Below are positions 7,463-15,585 of a DNA stretch of 27,421 nucleotides, one piece after another. Position numbers and translations under genes: made by a program. The notes under the pieces are model-generated. The model searched no databases and was not told where the DNA came from. It saw only the letters and a list, made by a program, of their open reading frames with translations. The DNA is from Bordetella parapertussis (GTDB lineage Bacteria > Pseudomonadota > Gammaproteobacteria > Burkholderiales > Burkholderiaceae_B). Position 1 is the first letter of the stretch, and each line of letters starts with the position of its first letter. Where the stretch lies: positions 1-27,421 of the forward strand of contig CAMAYM010000025.1 of NCBI GenBank assembly GCA_945862495.1. The letters run 5' to 3'.

Positions 7463-8655
7463 ACTCCTTGCGCGTCACGATTTTAGGATCGACTGGATCG
7501 ATCGGAATCAACACCATTGATGTGATTGCACGTCACCCTGAACGCTTTTCTGTCTACGCATTATCGGCACACTCACGGATCGCCCAATTGGCTGTGCAAG
7601 CGCAAGTAACAAGCGCGAAAGTCGTTGTTGTACCCACAGACCAGGCCGCTCAAGTATTTAAAGCTTGTTGGCACTCAAGTAGTGTCATGCCCGAAATCCG
7701 AGTTGGCGCCCGTGCGCTTTCGCAAACAGCGGCAGATAGCCAGACAGATATCGTGATGGCGGCTATTGTCGGAGCAGCGGGTTTGCCTGCTGCGCTTGCG
7801 GCTGCAAAGGCGGGCAAGCGCGTACTACTTGCAAACAAGGAAGCACTCGTTGCAGCAGGTTCATTATTTATGGCGGCGGTTAGAGAGAACGGTGCAGAGC
7901 TTTTACCCATTGATAGTGAGCACAACGCTATTTTTCAATGCTTGCCTCACGATGGGCGGGCGTATGCACCGACAGCGCCATCAACCGGTGTACGGCGTTT
8001 AATTTTGACCGCCTCTGGTGGGCCTTTTCGTTCCAAACGTTGGGAAGAACTTCATCACGTGACGCCTGAGCAGGCATGCGCGCATCCTAATTGGAATATG
8101 GGTAAAAAAATCTCTGTCGACTCGGCTACGATGTTGAATAAAGGGCTAGAAGTCATTGAAGCGCATTGGTTGTTTGCGATGCCGCCCGAACGGATTAACG
8201 TCTTGATTCACCCTCAAAGTGTTGTGCACTCCATGGTTGAATATGAGGATGGCTCTGTGCTTGCTCAGCTCGGACAACCCGACATGCGTACGCCGATTGC
8301 GTATGGTCTGGGCTTTCCAGAGCGCATAGATGCAGGAGTCGGCTTGCTAGATCTAACGCTAGCGGGCAGGCTGGATTTTGAGCAACCTGATTTCAAACAG
8401 TTTCCTTGTCTTAAATTATCCTTTGATGCTTTGTCAGACGGGCAGGGCGCATGTATTGCACTCAACGCTGCCAATGAAATGGCTGTTGAAGCCTTTTTGA
8501 ATGGCAGGTTGGCGTACACCGCCATCTCATCGGTGCTTGAGTCGACGTTAACGTGGCATGCCGGTTCTCCGAATCGCACTTTTCAGTCGCTAGATGACGT
8601 CATGGCACTAGACGCCGAGGTGCGCCACCAAGCGATGACATATTTAAAATCGTAG
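7459..8655 (+). CDS. dxr: 1-deoxy-D-xylulose 5-phosphate reductoisomerase (TTG start)
   Basis: DXR catalyses the NADPH-dependent formation of 2-C-methyl-D-erythritol 4-phosphate, the committed step of the MEP isoprenoid pathway. The 398-residue protein has the GSTGSIG dinucleotide-binding loop near the N-terminus, the LANKEALV and LPIDSEHNAIFQ segments, the LTASGGPFR and NWNMGKKISVDSATMLNKG active-site loops, and HPQSVVHSMVEY. No ATG exists near the conserved start. TTG at 7459 gives MNSLRVTILGSTGSIG, has AAGG at 7446-7449, and overlaps the cdsA stop as TTGA. This suggests translational coupling and possibly modest expression. Confidence 0.96.
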   Translation: MNSLRVTILGSTGSIGINTIDVIARHPERFSVYALSAHSRIAQLAVQAQVTSAKVVVVPTDQAAQVFKACWHSSSVMPEIRVGARALSQTAADSQTDIVMAAIVGAAGLPAALAAAKAGKRVLLANKEALVAAGSLFMAAVRENGAELLPIDSEHNAIFQCLPHDGRAYAPTAPSTGVRRLILTASGGPFRSKRWEELHHVTPEQACAHPNWNMGKKISVDSATMLNKGLEVIEAHWLFAMPPERINVLIHPQSVVHSMVEYEDGSVLAQLGQPDMRTPIAYGLGFPERIDAGVGLLDLTLAGRLDFEQPDFKQFPCLKLSFDALSDGQGACIALNAANEMAVEAFLNGRLAYTAISSVLESTLTWHAGSPNRTFQSLDDVMALDAEVRHQAMTYLKS

Positions 8656-8656
8656 T

Positions 8657-8678
8657 CATTCGTCTTTGATTTCGAATG
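8657..8678 (+). other. Weak stem-loop between dxr and rseP
   Basis: CATTCG (8657-8662) pairs with CGAATG (8673-8678) over ten bases. No T-run follows directly. It occupies most of the 57-base gap before rseP; function unknown. Confidence 0.25.
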
Positions 8679-8712
8679 GTTTAGCAATTAACGTATTTTA
8701 CTGGCTGTGAAT

Positions 8713-10098
8713 ATGCTCACAACGCTCATTTCTTTTTTTGTAACGCTTGGCGTTCTTATTACTTTTCACGAACTTGGTCATTACTGGGTAGCGCGTTGGT
8801 GTGGTGTGCGTGTCCTGCGTTTTTCTGTCGGCTTTGGACGCGTCCTGATTAAACGCGTAGACAAAAATGGTACTGAGTGGGCGATCTCAATGATTCCGCT
8901 AGGTGGCTATGTCAAGATGCTAGATCAAGATGATCTGGCGCCTTCTTCCAAGATTACGACGTCTACGCAAGCTGCTGACACACACTCAACGTCAACAGCC
9001 GCTCCTGACCCGAGGGGGAGTAGTTTTCAATCACAACCTGTTGCAAAGCGTTTTGCGATTGTTGCCGCAGGTCCAATGTTCAACTTGATTCTTGCGGTGT
9101 TCCTGTATGCCTTCATCAATTTTGTTGGCACCAAAGAACCTGAAGCGATTTTGGCCCCACCCACCGTCAATTCACCTGCTGCGCTGGCCGGCCTGAAGGG
9201 CGGCGATAAAGTCGTTGCCATCGATCAAACCGCTATTGCCTCATGGCCTCAACTACGTTGGAACTTACTTCAAAAACTCGCAGACGGAGGCGAAGCCGAG
9301 ATCACAATCGAGCAAGGGGGGGCACGACTGCATCGCACCCTTCGCCTGCCAAGCTTGGCAGATCCCTCTCAAGCGGATCCAATGCGAGACCTCGGATTAG
9401 GTCTCGGCGGTGGTCCTCCAATCGTTCGATCCCTTGTTGAGGGCAGTGTTGCACAGCGTGCGGGACTGAACCCCCAGGACCTGATTCTTCGTATTGGCGA
9501 TATAAATAGTCCAGATATTGGAATGCTCATACAGGCGATTCAAAAAAGTGCAGGTGAGCCGATTGCGCTAGAAGTTGAGCGAAATGGAGAGAAACTTAAG
9601 TATTTGATTACGCCTAGCGCTCACACATTGGAAAATGGTCAAACGGTTGGACGTGCTGGCATCCAGCTGGGTGTGGACGTACCGATGGTTGACGTCAGCT
9701 ATGGTCCAATCGATAGCCTCATCCAAGGCACTGTCAAAACCTTCGATACGGCATGGTTTTCGCTTCGAATGATGGGCAGGATGTTGACGGGAGATGTCTC
9801 CTTAAAAAATATCAGTGGGCCAGTGACGATTGCGGACTACGCAGGGCAATCTGTCAAAATTGGTTGGGCTGCTTATATTGCCTTTTTAGCGCTGGTGAGT
9901 GTGAGTCTTGGAATCTTGAATCTGCTGCCGATTCCCATGTTGGATGGGGGGCATCTCATGTACTATCTCATAGAGATGGTACGTGGCAAGCCGGTCTCTG
10001 ACCGCGTGATGGAATGGGGTCAGCGCGCTGGTGTCAGTTTGCTCGCTGGGCTCATGGTTTTGGCATTATTTAATGATTTAATTCGTATTTTTAACTAG
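8713..10098 (+). CDS. rseP: Site-2 zinc metalloprotease RseP
   Basis: RseP is the inner-membrane site-2 protease that cuts the anti-sigma factor RseA inside the membrane after DegS, releasing sigma-E under envelope stress. The 461-residue product has the zinc motif HELGH at residues 19-23 in the first membrane segment, a GGYVKMLD loop, a second membrane segment (IVAAGPMFNLILAVFLYAF), two PDZ regions (around ALAGLKGGDKV and VAQRAGLNPQDLI), and the third zinc ligand Asp411 in NLLPIPMLDGG. I prefer ATG 8713; a GTG at 8707 would add two residues. The ribosome-binding site is weak. A Ser/Thr-rich stretch at about residues 75-107 seems longer than usual. It lies next to bamA and skp, whose products act on the proteins this stress response monitors. 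Confidence 0.96.
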   Translation: MLTTLISFFVTLGVLITFHELGHYWVARWCGVRVLRFSVGFGRVLIKRVDKNGTEWAISMIPLGGYVKMLDQDDLAPSSKITTSTQAADTHSTSTAAPDPRGSSFQSQPVAKRFAIVAAGPMFNLILAVFLYAFINFVGTKEPEAILAPPTVNSPAALAGLKGGDKVVAIDQTAIASWPQLRWNLLQKLADGGEAEITIEQGGARLHRTLRLPSLADPSQADPMRDLGLGLGGGPPIVRSLVEGSVAQRAGLNPQDLILRIGDINSPDIGMLIQAIQKSAGEPIALEVERNGEKLKYLITPSAHTLENGQTVGRAGIQLGVDVPMVDVSYGPIDSLIQGTVKTFDTAWFSLRMMGRMLTGDVSLKNISGPVTIADYAGQSVKIGWAAYIAFLALVSVSLGILNLLPIPMLDGGHLMYYLIEMVRGKPVSDRVMEWGQRAGVSLLAGLMVLALFNDLIRIFN

Positions 10099-10119
10099 TT
10101 TGATTCTGTCTTAAAATAC

Positions 10120-10138
10120 ATCACACGGTTTTTGTGAT
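10120..10138 (+). other. Weak stem-loop between rseP and bamA
   Basis: ATCACA (10120-10125) pairs with TGTGAT (10133-10138) over seven bases, followed by TGTTTTAC. It could be a weak terminator or leader hairpin before bamA. The half-sites are arranged opposite to a CRP site. Confidence 0.25.
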
Positions 10139-10177
10139 TGTTTTACTTATTTCATTTAATACTAAGGATTACCCGGG

Positions 10178-12520
10178 ATGCTCGCTCAATTGCCCTTTAT
10201 GTTTGACAAAAGCCTGCGTGTACTAACGCTCGCGTTGTGTCAGGTGCTGTTGATTGCATCACTGATATTGCCTTCTAGTGCGCATGCATTTGAGCCTTTT
10301 GTGGTGAGCGATATCAGAGTTGAGGGTATGCAACGTAGTGAGCCTGGATCGATTTTCTCGCAACTCCCCTTTAAAGTTGGACAAAAATTCACTGAAGAAC
10401 TTGCTACAGAGTCTGTCAGAAAACTCTATGCCACTGGGTTGTATGCCGACGTGCGAATCCAAACGGCAAATCGCGTGGTGGTGGTTGCCGTTCAAGAGCG
10501 TCCAACGATCGCAGCGATTACCTTTACAGGCATGAAGGAGTTTGAGCCTGAGGCCATAAGTGGCAACCTCAAGCAAGTAGGTTTTGCTCAAGGTCGTGTG
10601 TTTGATCAGTCGATGCTTGAGCAAGCACAATTCGAACTTCGTCAGGCCTACCTCAATAAGGGCAAATACTCTGTTGAAATTTCCCCGACGGTCACACCTT
10701 TACCTCGCAATCGTGTCGGCATCAATTTTGATGTCTTTGAGGGTGGGGTATCCCGCATTAAAGAAATCAATTTCGTTGGTAACTCAGCTTTTTCTCAAAG
10801 TCGCTTGCGCGATCTCATGTCTTTGACGACGCCCGGCTGGCTCACTTGGTACACAGACACCGATAAATACTCCCGCGAAAAGTTAGAGCGTGACGTCGAA
10901 GCAATTAAATCTTTTTATCTTGATCGAGGATATCTCGAGTTTAGGATCGAGCCACCACAAGTATCCATTTCAGGTGATCGACAAGAAATTTTTATAACAC
11001 TTACCTTAACTGAAGGTAAGCCCTATACAGTTTCAGAGGTCAAGCTAGCGGGTGAGTTACTGGGCCTTGAGAGCGAGATCCAGCAGCTGGTTCAGCTCAA
11101 ACCAGGTGACGTTTTTTCAGGTGCTAAAACCAATGCGACAGCCAAAGGAATATCTGACTACCTCGGCGGGTTGGGCTATGCGTTTGCTAACGTCAATCCT
11201 AATCCTATCTTGGATCGTGAGAAACAAACAGCTGAGGTCACATTCTACGTAGACCCCAACCGACGTGTGTATGTCCGTCGTGTTCAAATTGTTGGTAACC
11301 ACAGATCGAAAGACGAAGTCATTCGTCGTGAGGTGCGTCAACCCGAAGCCGCTTGGTATGACTCTGGCAAGATTAAACTATCTCGTGATCGTCTCGACCG
11401 TGTAGGATATTTTAAAGACATTAAAGTTGGAACTGAACCAGTCCCTGGCTCTCCCGATCAAGTTGACGTAAACCTGACGGTTGAAGAAAAACCCACAGGC
11501 TTGTTGAATCTTGGTGTGGGCTATGGCCAAGTCGATGGCATCATTTTGTCAGCAGGTATTAGCGAAGAAAACGTATTTGGTAGCGGGACCAACCTAACGC
11601 TCAACCTCAATACAAGCGCATCGAACAGAACTGCAGTGTTAGCCCATACCGATCCTTACTTTACCAACGATGGCATCAGTCGTACCACTTCCATATACTT
11701 TCGAACGGTCACACCTTACTCAAATAACCCAGGAAACTACAAGGTCACAACTGGGGGTCTTGGTCTGAACTTCGGCGTCCCGATTTCAGAATTTGACCGA
11801 ATCTTTTTAGGTGTTAACCTTGAGCGTAACTCTATTGGCCTGTTCGACAACTCTCCACTTGCTTACCGAGAATACGTGAGGGATTACGGCGAAACAACGA
11901 CTGCGGCGATCTTAAATACAGGATGGGCCAAGGATACCCGAGACAGTGCGCTCAGCCCGACTAAAGGTTCATTCACACGACTGAAGCTCGACGTCGGTAC
12001 CGGTAGTCTTGATTACTACATGTTTGGTGCACAATATCAGACGTATGTCCCTATCGGCCGTGACTTTACACTCGCACTGAATGGTATGTTTGACTTTGGT
12101 AAGAGCTATAAAACTGATCTGCCTTATCCAATTATTAAAAATATCTATGCCGGCGGTATAGGGACGGTCAGAGGTTTTTCACAAAACTCTCTAGGCCCGA
12201 CAGATCCTATTACAGGGACGTATTTGGGCGGCTCCAAGCGGGTCGTGGGTAACGTACAGTTTTACCTTCCATTCCCTGGCACTCAACAAGATAGATCCTT
12301 ACGTTGGTTTGCCTTCGCGGACGGTGGTCAAGTCTACGGCACTGATGGATTTGGAAACGATACTTCTATTGATTTGGGCCAAATGCGATACTCGGCAGGT
12401 ATCGGCTTATCATGGGTTTCTCCCCTTGGACCTCTCCAATTGTCTTTTGCCAGACCTCTGAACGCTAAACCTGGTGATAACACTCAAATCTTCCAGTTTC
12501 AAATTGGCACAGGGTTCTAA
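10178..12520 (+). CDS. bamA: Outer membrane protein assembly factor BamA
   Basis: BamA is the essential core of the BAM complex that folds beta-barrel proteins into the outer membrane. The 780-residue product has a signal peptide with cleavage expected after SSAHA (residue 37), five POTRA repeats over roughly residues 38-440 (the first opens FVVSDIRVEGMQR), and a C-terminal 16-strand barrel domain. The barrel contains the hallmark VRGF at residues 664-667, followed by SQNSLGP. The last residue is Phe, as expected for an outer-membrane barrel. ATG 10178 has AAGGA at 10164-10168. It follows rseP after 79 bases and precedes skp, a common proteobacterial order. Confidence 0.98.
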   Translation: MLAQLPFMFDKSLRVLTLALCQVLLIASLILPSSAHAFEPFVVSDIRVEGMQRSEPGSIFSQLPFKVGQKFTEELATESVRKLYATGLYADVRIQTANRVVVVAVQERPTIAAITFTGMKEFEPEAISGNLKQVGFAQGRVFDQSMLEQAQFELRQAYLNKGKYSVEISPTVTPLPRNRVGINFDVFEGGVSRIKEINFVGNSAFSQSRLRDLMSLTTPGWLTWYTDTDKYSREKLERDVEAIKSFYLDRGYLEFRIEPPQVSISGDRQEIFITLTLTEGKPYTVSEVKLAGELLGLESEIQQLVQLKPGDVFSGAKTNATAKGISDYLGGLGYAFANVNPNPILDREKQTAEVTFYVDPNRRVYVRRVQIVGNHRSKDEVIRREVRQPEAAWYDSGKIKLSRDRLDRVGYFKDIKVGTEPVPGSPDQVDVNLTVEEKPTGLLNLGVGYGQVDGIILSAGISEENVFGSGTNLTLNLNTSASNRTAVLAHTDPYFTNDGISRTTSIYFRTVTPYSNNPGNYKVTTGGLGLNFGVPISEFDRIFLGVNLERNSIGLFDNSPLAYREYVRDYGETTTAAILNTGWAKDTRDSALSPTKGSFTRLKLDVGTGSLDYYMFGAQYQTYVPIGRDFTLALNGMFDFGKSYKTDLPYPIIKNIYAGGIGTVRGFSQNSLGPTDPITGTYLGGSKRVVGNVQFYLPFPGTQQDRSLRWFAFADGGQVYGTDGFGNDTSIDLGQMRYSAGIGLSWVSPLGPLQLSFARPLNAKPGDNTQIFQFQIGTGF

Positions 12521-12589
12521 TCCGTTTTCCCCTTGAATTTAGTGGCACAATATCAACCTGTACCTAATGTTTATCGTGAGAGTTTCATA

Positions 12590-13156
12590 ATGGTTTTATC
12601 TTCAGTTACCCCTACCCAAAAGCGTATGCCATTTGAGGTTTTTGCTCGCCAATCACTGGTCTGGATCATTTCCCTGACCTGCATGATTTTGGCATTGTCG
12701 TTTAGTCAATCAGTTCGCGCTCAGGGATCTAAAATCGGTTTTGTAAATACTGAGCGTATTCTCAGAGACTCCGTGCCCGCTAAAGCAGCACAAACAAAAA
12801 TTGAAGCTGAATTCAAAAAACGCGAAGAAGAAATCCAACGACTTGGAAATAGCTTACGCACAGCTGCACAAAATTTTGAAAAAGATGCCCCGGTACTTTC
12901 TGAGTCAGATCGTAATAAGCGCCAACGCGAACTGGCCAATATTGATGCTGACCTGCAACGAAAGCGTCGCGAACTCCAAGAGGACTTTAACCGTCGCCGC
13001 AACGAAGAGTTTGCGACCATCATCGAACGCGCAAACGCAGCGATTAAACGTATCGCCGAAAAGGATGATTACGATATGATTTTGCAGGACGCTGTCACAG
13101 TGAATCCTCGTGCCGATATTACCGACAAGGTGATTAAGGCGTTAGGTACAAAATAA
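12590..13156 (+). CDS. skp: Periplasmic chaperone Skp (OmpH family)
   Basis: Skp is a trimeric periplasmic holdase that carries unfolded outer-membrane proteins to BamA. The 188-residue precursor has a hydrophobic signal segment ending SFSQSVRA before QGSKIGFVNTERIL, the conserved start of the mature protein, then a long charged coiled-coil-forming region (KIEAEFKKREEEIQRL to RRRNEEFATIIERANAAIKRIAEK) typical of the tentacles. I chose ATG 12590, giving a long signal peptide. ATG 12626 is an alternative that would shorten it by 12 residues, and a TTG at 12533 is less likely. It lies 69 bases after bamA and 12 bases before lpxD. Confidence 0.93.
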   Translation: MVLSSVTPTQKRMPFEVFARQSLVWIISLTCMILALSFSQSVRAQGSKIGFVNTERILRDSVPAKAAQTKIEAEFKKREEEIQRLGNSLRTAAQNFEKDAPVLSESDRNKRQRELANIDADLQRKRRELQEDFNRRRNEEFATIIERANAAIKRIAEKDDYDMILQDAVTVNPRADITDKVIKALGTK

Positions 13157-13168
13157 CCAGACGCATCC

Positions 13169-14263
13169 ATGCCCGTACTGTTAGACCCGGCACGGGCACC
13201 CACTCTCTCTGATCTTTTGCGTGCAGTGCCTGGCGGCTTGGTGCAGAATGTTGTACCCGGCCCAGGGCTCAACGCAGACCCTCGCATTGCAGGATTGGGC
13301 TCTCTCGGCCAAGCCTCCGCGCTCGAAATTTCCTTTATTGTCCACCCCAAATATCTCGATCACTTAGCCCGAACTCGTGCGTGTACGGTCATTGTGCTAC
13401 CTGAAATCGAAGAAAAACTTTCTCAAACAGTACCCCCACCGTTATTTGCAAGAGTGGTTTGCAAGCACCCCTATCTACTGTATGCGCGGATTGCTCAATG
13501 GTTTGAATGGGCTAGACGACCAGCCTATGAACCTAGCATCCATCCTTCTGCAATTGTGGATGCTTCAGCGCAGATTGACCCAAGTGCGCTGATTGGTCCT
13601 CATGCAGTGATCGGCGCGAGATGTTTGGTTGGGGCAATGACCCAAATTGGCGCGGGTTGCATTTTAGGTGACGATGTACAGATTGGTGCTTCTTCGATAC
13701 TTTATCCACGCGTATCTATTTACTATGGAGTCAAAGTCGGTGATCGTGCCATCATCCATAGTGGGGTGGTATTGGGCGCGGACGGTTTTGGTTTTGCACC
13801 TGACCCAACCCTTTCTAAAGGTGCTTGGGGCAAAATTCCACAGCTAGGTGTCGTGTTGATTGGACATGACGTAGAGATTGGTGCCAATACAACAATTGAT
13901 CGCGGTGCACTAGATAACACCATCGTGTCCGATGGCGTCAAAATAGATAACCAAGTGATGATCGGCCATAACTGCCAGATTGGTGCCCACACGGCGATTG
14001 CAGCCTGTGTCGGGATCGCCGGTTCAACGGTCATCGGAGCGCGTTGCACGATCGGCGGAATGACAGGGATCTCTGGTCACTTAGTCATTGGCGATGATGT
14101 GCATATCTCAGGTGGAACGGGTGTCATTACCAACATTAATACACCAGGTCGTTATACAGGCGTGTATCCATTTGCCGAACACAAAGAGTGGCAACGCAAT
14201 GCTGCAGTGATCTCCCAACTCTCCACCTTGCGCAAACGCGTGAGAACCCTCGAACGTGAATAA
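13169..14263 (+). CDS. lpxD: UDP-3-O-(3-hydroxyacyl)glucosamine N-acyltransferase
   Basis: LpxD adds the second hydroxyacyl chain, from acyl-ACP, to UDP-3-O-acyl-glucosamine in lipid A synthesis. The 364-residue product has an N-terminal uridine-binding region (about residues 1-115) and then a long left-handed beta-helix of hexapeptide repeats (IHPSAIVDASAQI onward). The catalytic histidine is probably His267 in MIGHNCQIGAHT. The C-terminal helix contains STLRKRVRTLERE. The start at 13169 lies 12 bases after skp without a clear Shine-Dalgarno, so coupling is likely. The lpxD-fabZ-lpxA-lpxB order is the standard lipid A block. Confidence 0.97.
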   Translation: MPVLLDPARAPTLSDLLRAVPGGLVQNVVPGPGLNADPRIAGLGSLGQASALEISFIVHPKYLDHLARTRACTVIVLPEIEEKLSQTVPPPLFARVVCKHPYLLYARIAQWFEWARRPAYEPSIHPSAIVDASAQIDPSALIGPHAVIGARCLVGAMTQIGAGCILGDDVQIGASSILYPRVSIYYGVKVGDRAIIHSGVVLGADGFGFAPDPTLSKGAWGKIPQLGVVLIGHDVEIGANTTIDRGALDNTIVSDGVKIDNQVMIGHNCQIGAHTAIAACVGIAGSTVIGARCTIGGMTGISGHLVIGDDVHISGGTGVITNINTPGRYTGVYPFAEHKEWQRNAAVISQLSTLRKRVRTLERE

Positions 14264-14337
14264 TATAGATGTGTGCCATTTAAATCTTGGCTATCATGAC
14301 TTAGATTTTAAATTGAACGTAGCGCTTAGGATGAGTG

Positions 14338-14790
14338 ATGCAACTTGATATCAAAAGTATTCTTGAACGGCTCCCGCACCGTTACCCAATGTTGCTAATT
14401 GATCGTGTCATTGACATGGTGCCTGGCAAGTCTATCAAAGCTCTTAAAAATGTCTCTATCAATGAGCCTTTTTTTACTGGCCACTTTCCACATCATCCAG
14501 TCATGCCGGGCGTATTGATTCTGGAAGCGATGGCGCAAGCTGCTGCTATTTTTTCATTTGCCGATGAAACAGGTCTTAAACCAAAAGATGAAGAAATTCT
14601 CTATTACTTTGTTGGCATAGACGGTGCGCGTTTTCGCAAGCCAGTTTTACCTGGCGATCAGCTGCATATCGAAGTAGTAGCCGAACGCCTTGGTCGTACG
14701 ATTTGCAAGTATCAAGGCCATGCCTTTGTGGACGGACAAGAAGTCGCCGAGGCCAAACTTATGTGCGCCATCAGGCCAATGGAAAAATAA
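14338..14790 (+). CDS. fabZ: 3-hydroxyacyl-[acyl-carrier-protein] dehydratase
   Basis: FabZ dehydrates 3-hydroxyacyl-ACP in fatty acid elongation and so competes with LpxA and LpxD for the same hydroxyacyl-ACP. The 150-residue hot-dog-fold protein shows HRYPMLLIDRV and the catalytic block FTGHFPHHPVMPGVLILEA, with His49 and Glu63. I chose ATG 14338, which has AGGA at 14328-14331; a GTG one codon upstream is possible. The ATG at 14331 is out of frame and stops after five codons. The stop codon directly abuts the lpxA start (TAAATG). The 74-base gap upstream contains only an imperfect AT-rich stem-loop. Confidence 0.98.
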   Translation: MQLDIKSILERLPHRYPMLLIDRVIDMVPGKSIKALKNVSINEPFFTGHFPHHPVMPGVLILEAMAQAAAIFSFADETGLKPKDEEILYYFVGIDGARFRKPVLPGDQLHIEVVAERLGRTICKYQGHAFVDGQEVAEAKLMCAIRPMEK

Positions 14791-15585
14791 ATGACTGCGC
14801 TGATCCATCCGACCGCTCTCATCGATCCCAAGGCTCAATTACATCCCTCTGTGTCTGTGGGCGCTTTTTCAATTGTTGGCCCCCATGTCACGATTGGGGC
14901 TGATTCGATTGTTGGCCCTCACTGTGTCATTGATGGGCACACTCAAATCGGCAAAGCGAATCATTTTTATCGCTTTTGTTCTGTTGGCGGTATGCCCCAG
15001 GATAAAAAATATGCTGGCGAACCTACCCGCCTAGAAATTGGTGATCGAAATATGGTGCGTGAATACGTCACCATTAATACCGGTACGGTACAAGATATTG
15101 GTGTCACACGTCTGGGCTCTGACAATTGGGTCATGGCCTATGTACACGTCGCGCATGATTGCCAAGTCGGTAGTCACACAATTTTGGCCAATGGTGTTCA
15201 GATGGGTGGACACGTTCACATTGGCGACTGGGCGATTGTGGGTGGGCTGGCGGCTGTTCATCAATTTGGCAAGATCGGCGCGCATAGTATGACGGGCGGA
15301 CAAAGTGCATTACATATGGATATTCCTCCCTATGTGATGGGTTCTGGCAATCCTTGTGTGCCTGTTGGGATTAATGTCGAAGGACTCAAGCGGCGTGGTT
15401 TTAGTGCTGAGTCAATTGGTGCTTTACGCGATGCCTACAAATTGATTTATCGCCGCGGACTTTCCCTGACTGAGGCGTGTATTGAAATACGCGCTAGGCA
15501 GCAAATGGAGCCTGAGGTAGCGGCTGCATTGCAACCTTTACTAGACTTTGTTGAGTCTAGTGCTCGGGGCATTATTCGCCCATGA
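14791..15585 (+). CDS. lpxA: UDP-N-acetylglucosamine O-acyltransferase
   Basis: LpxA catalyses the first step of lipid A synthesis, moving a 3-hydroxyacyl chain from ACP to UDP-GlcNAc. The 264-residue product is a left-handed beta-helix of hexapeptide repeats (IHPTALIDPKAQLHPSVSVG) with the catalytic histidine probably at 122 in HVAHDCQVG, the SVGGMPQDKKY loop, and a C-terminal helical region starting near GLKRRGFSAESI. It begins immediately after the fabZ stop and overlaps lpxB by four bases (ATGA). A perfect 7-bp inverted repeat lies in its last codons. Confidence 0.98.
   Translation: MTALIHPTALIDPKAQLHPSVSVGAFSIVGPHVTIGADSIVGPHCVIDGHTQIGKANHFYRFCSVGGMPQDKKYAGEPTRLEIGDRNMVREYVTINTGTVQDIGVTRLGSDNWVMAYVHVAHDCQVGSHTILANGVQMGGHVHIGDWAIVGGLAAVHQFGKIGAHSMTGGQSALHMDIPPYVMGSGNPCVPVGINVEGLKRRGFSAESIGALRDAYKLIYRRGLSLTEACIEIRARQQMEPEVAAALQPLLDFVESSARGIIRP
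15541..15560 (+). repeat. Perfect 7-bp inverted repeat inside the end of lpxA
   Basis: CTAGACT (15541-15547) and AGTCTAG (15554-15560) flank TTGTTG within the lpxA coding sequence, about 20 bases before the lpxB start. In mRNA it would form a stem-loop near the lpxB initiation region. It may be chance. Confidence 0.35.

Noticed and set aside
10120..10138. CRP-like site before bamA
   Set aside because: The half-sites read TCACA then TGTGA, the reverse of the CRP consensus order; kept only as a weak stem-loop.
10259..10630. 123-codon minus-strand open frame inside bamA
   Set aside because: Antisense to the conserved POTRA region; its composition looks like a shadow.
14278..14311. Inverted repeat before fabZ (TTTAAATCT and AGATTTTAAA)
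   Set aside because: It is imperfect, AT-rich and has a long loop, so it is not distinguishable from chance.
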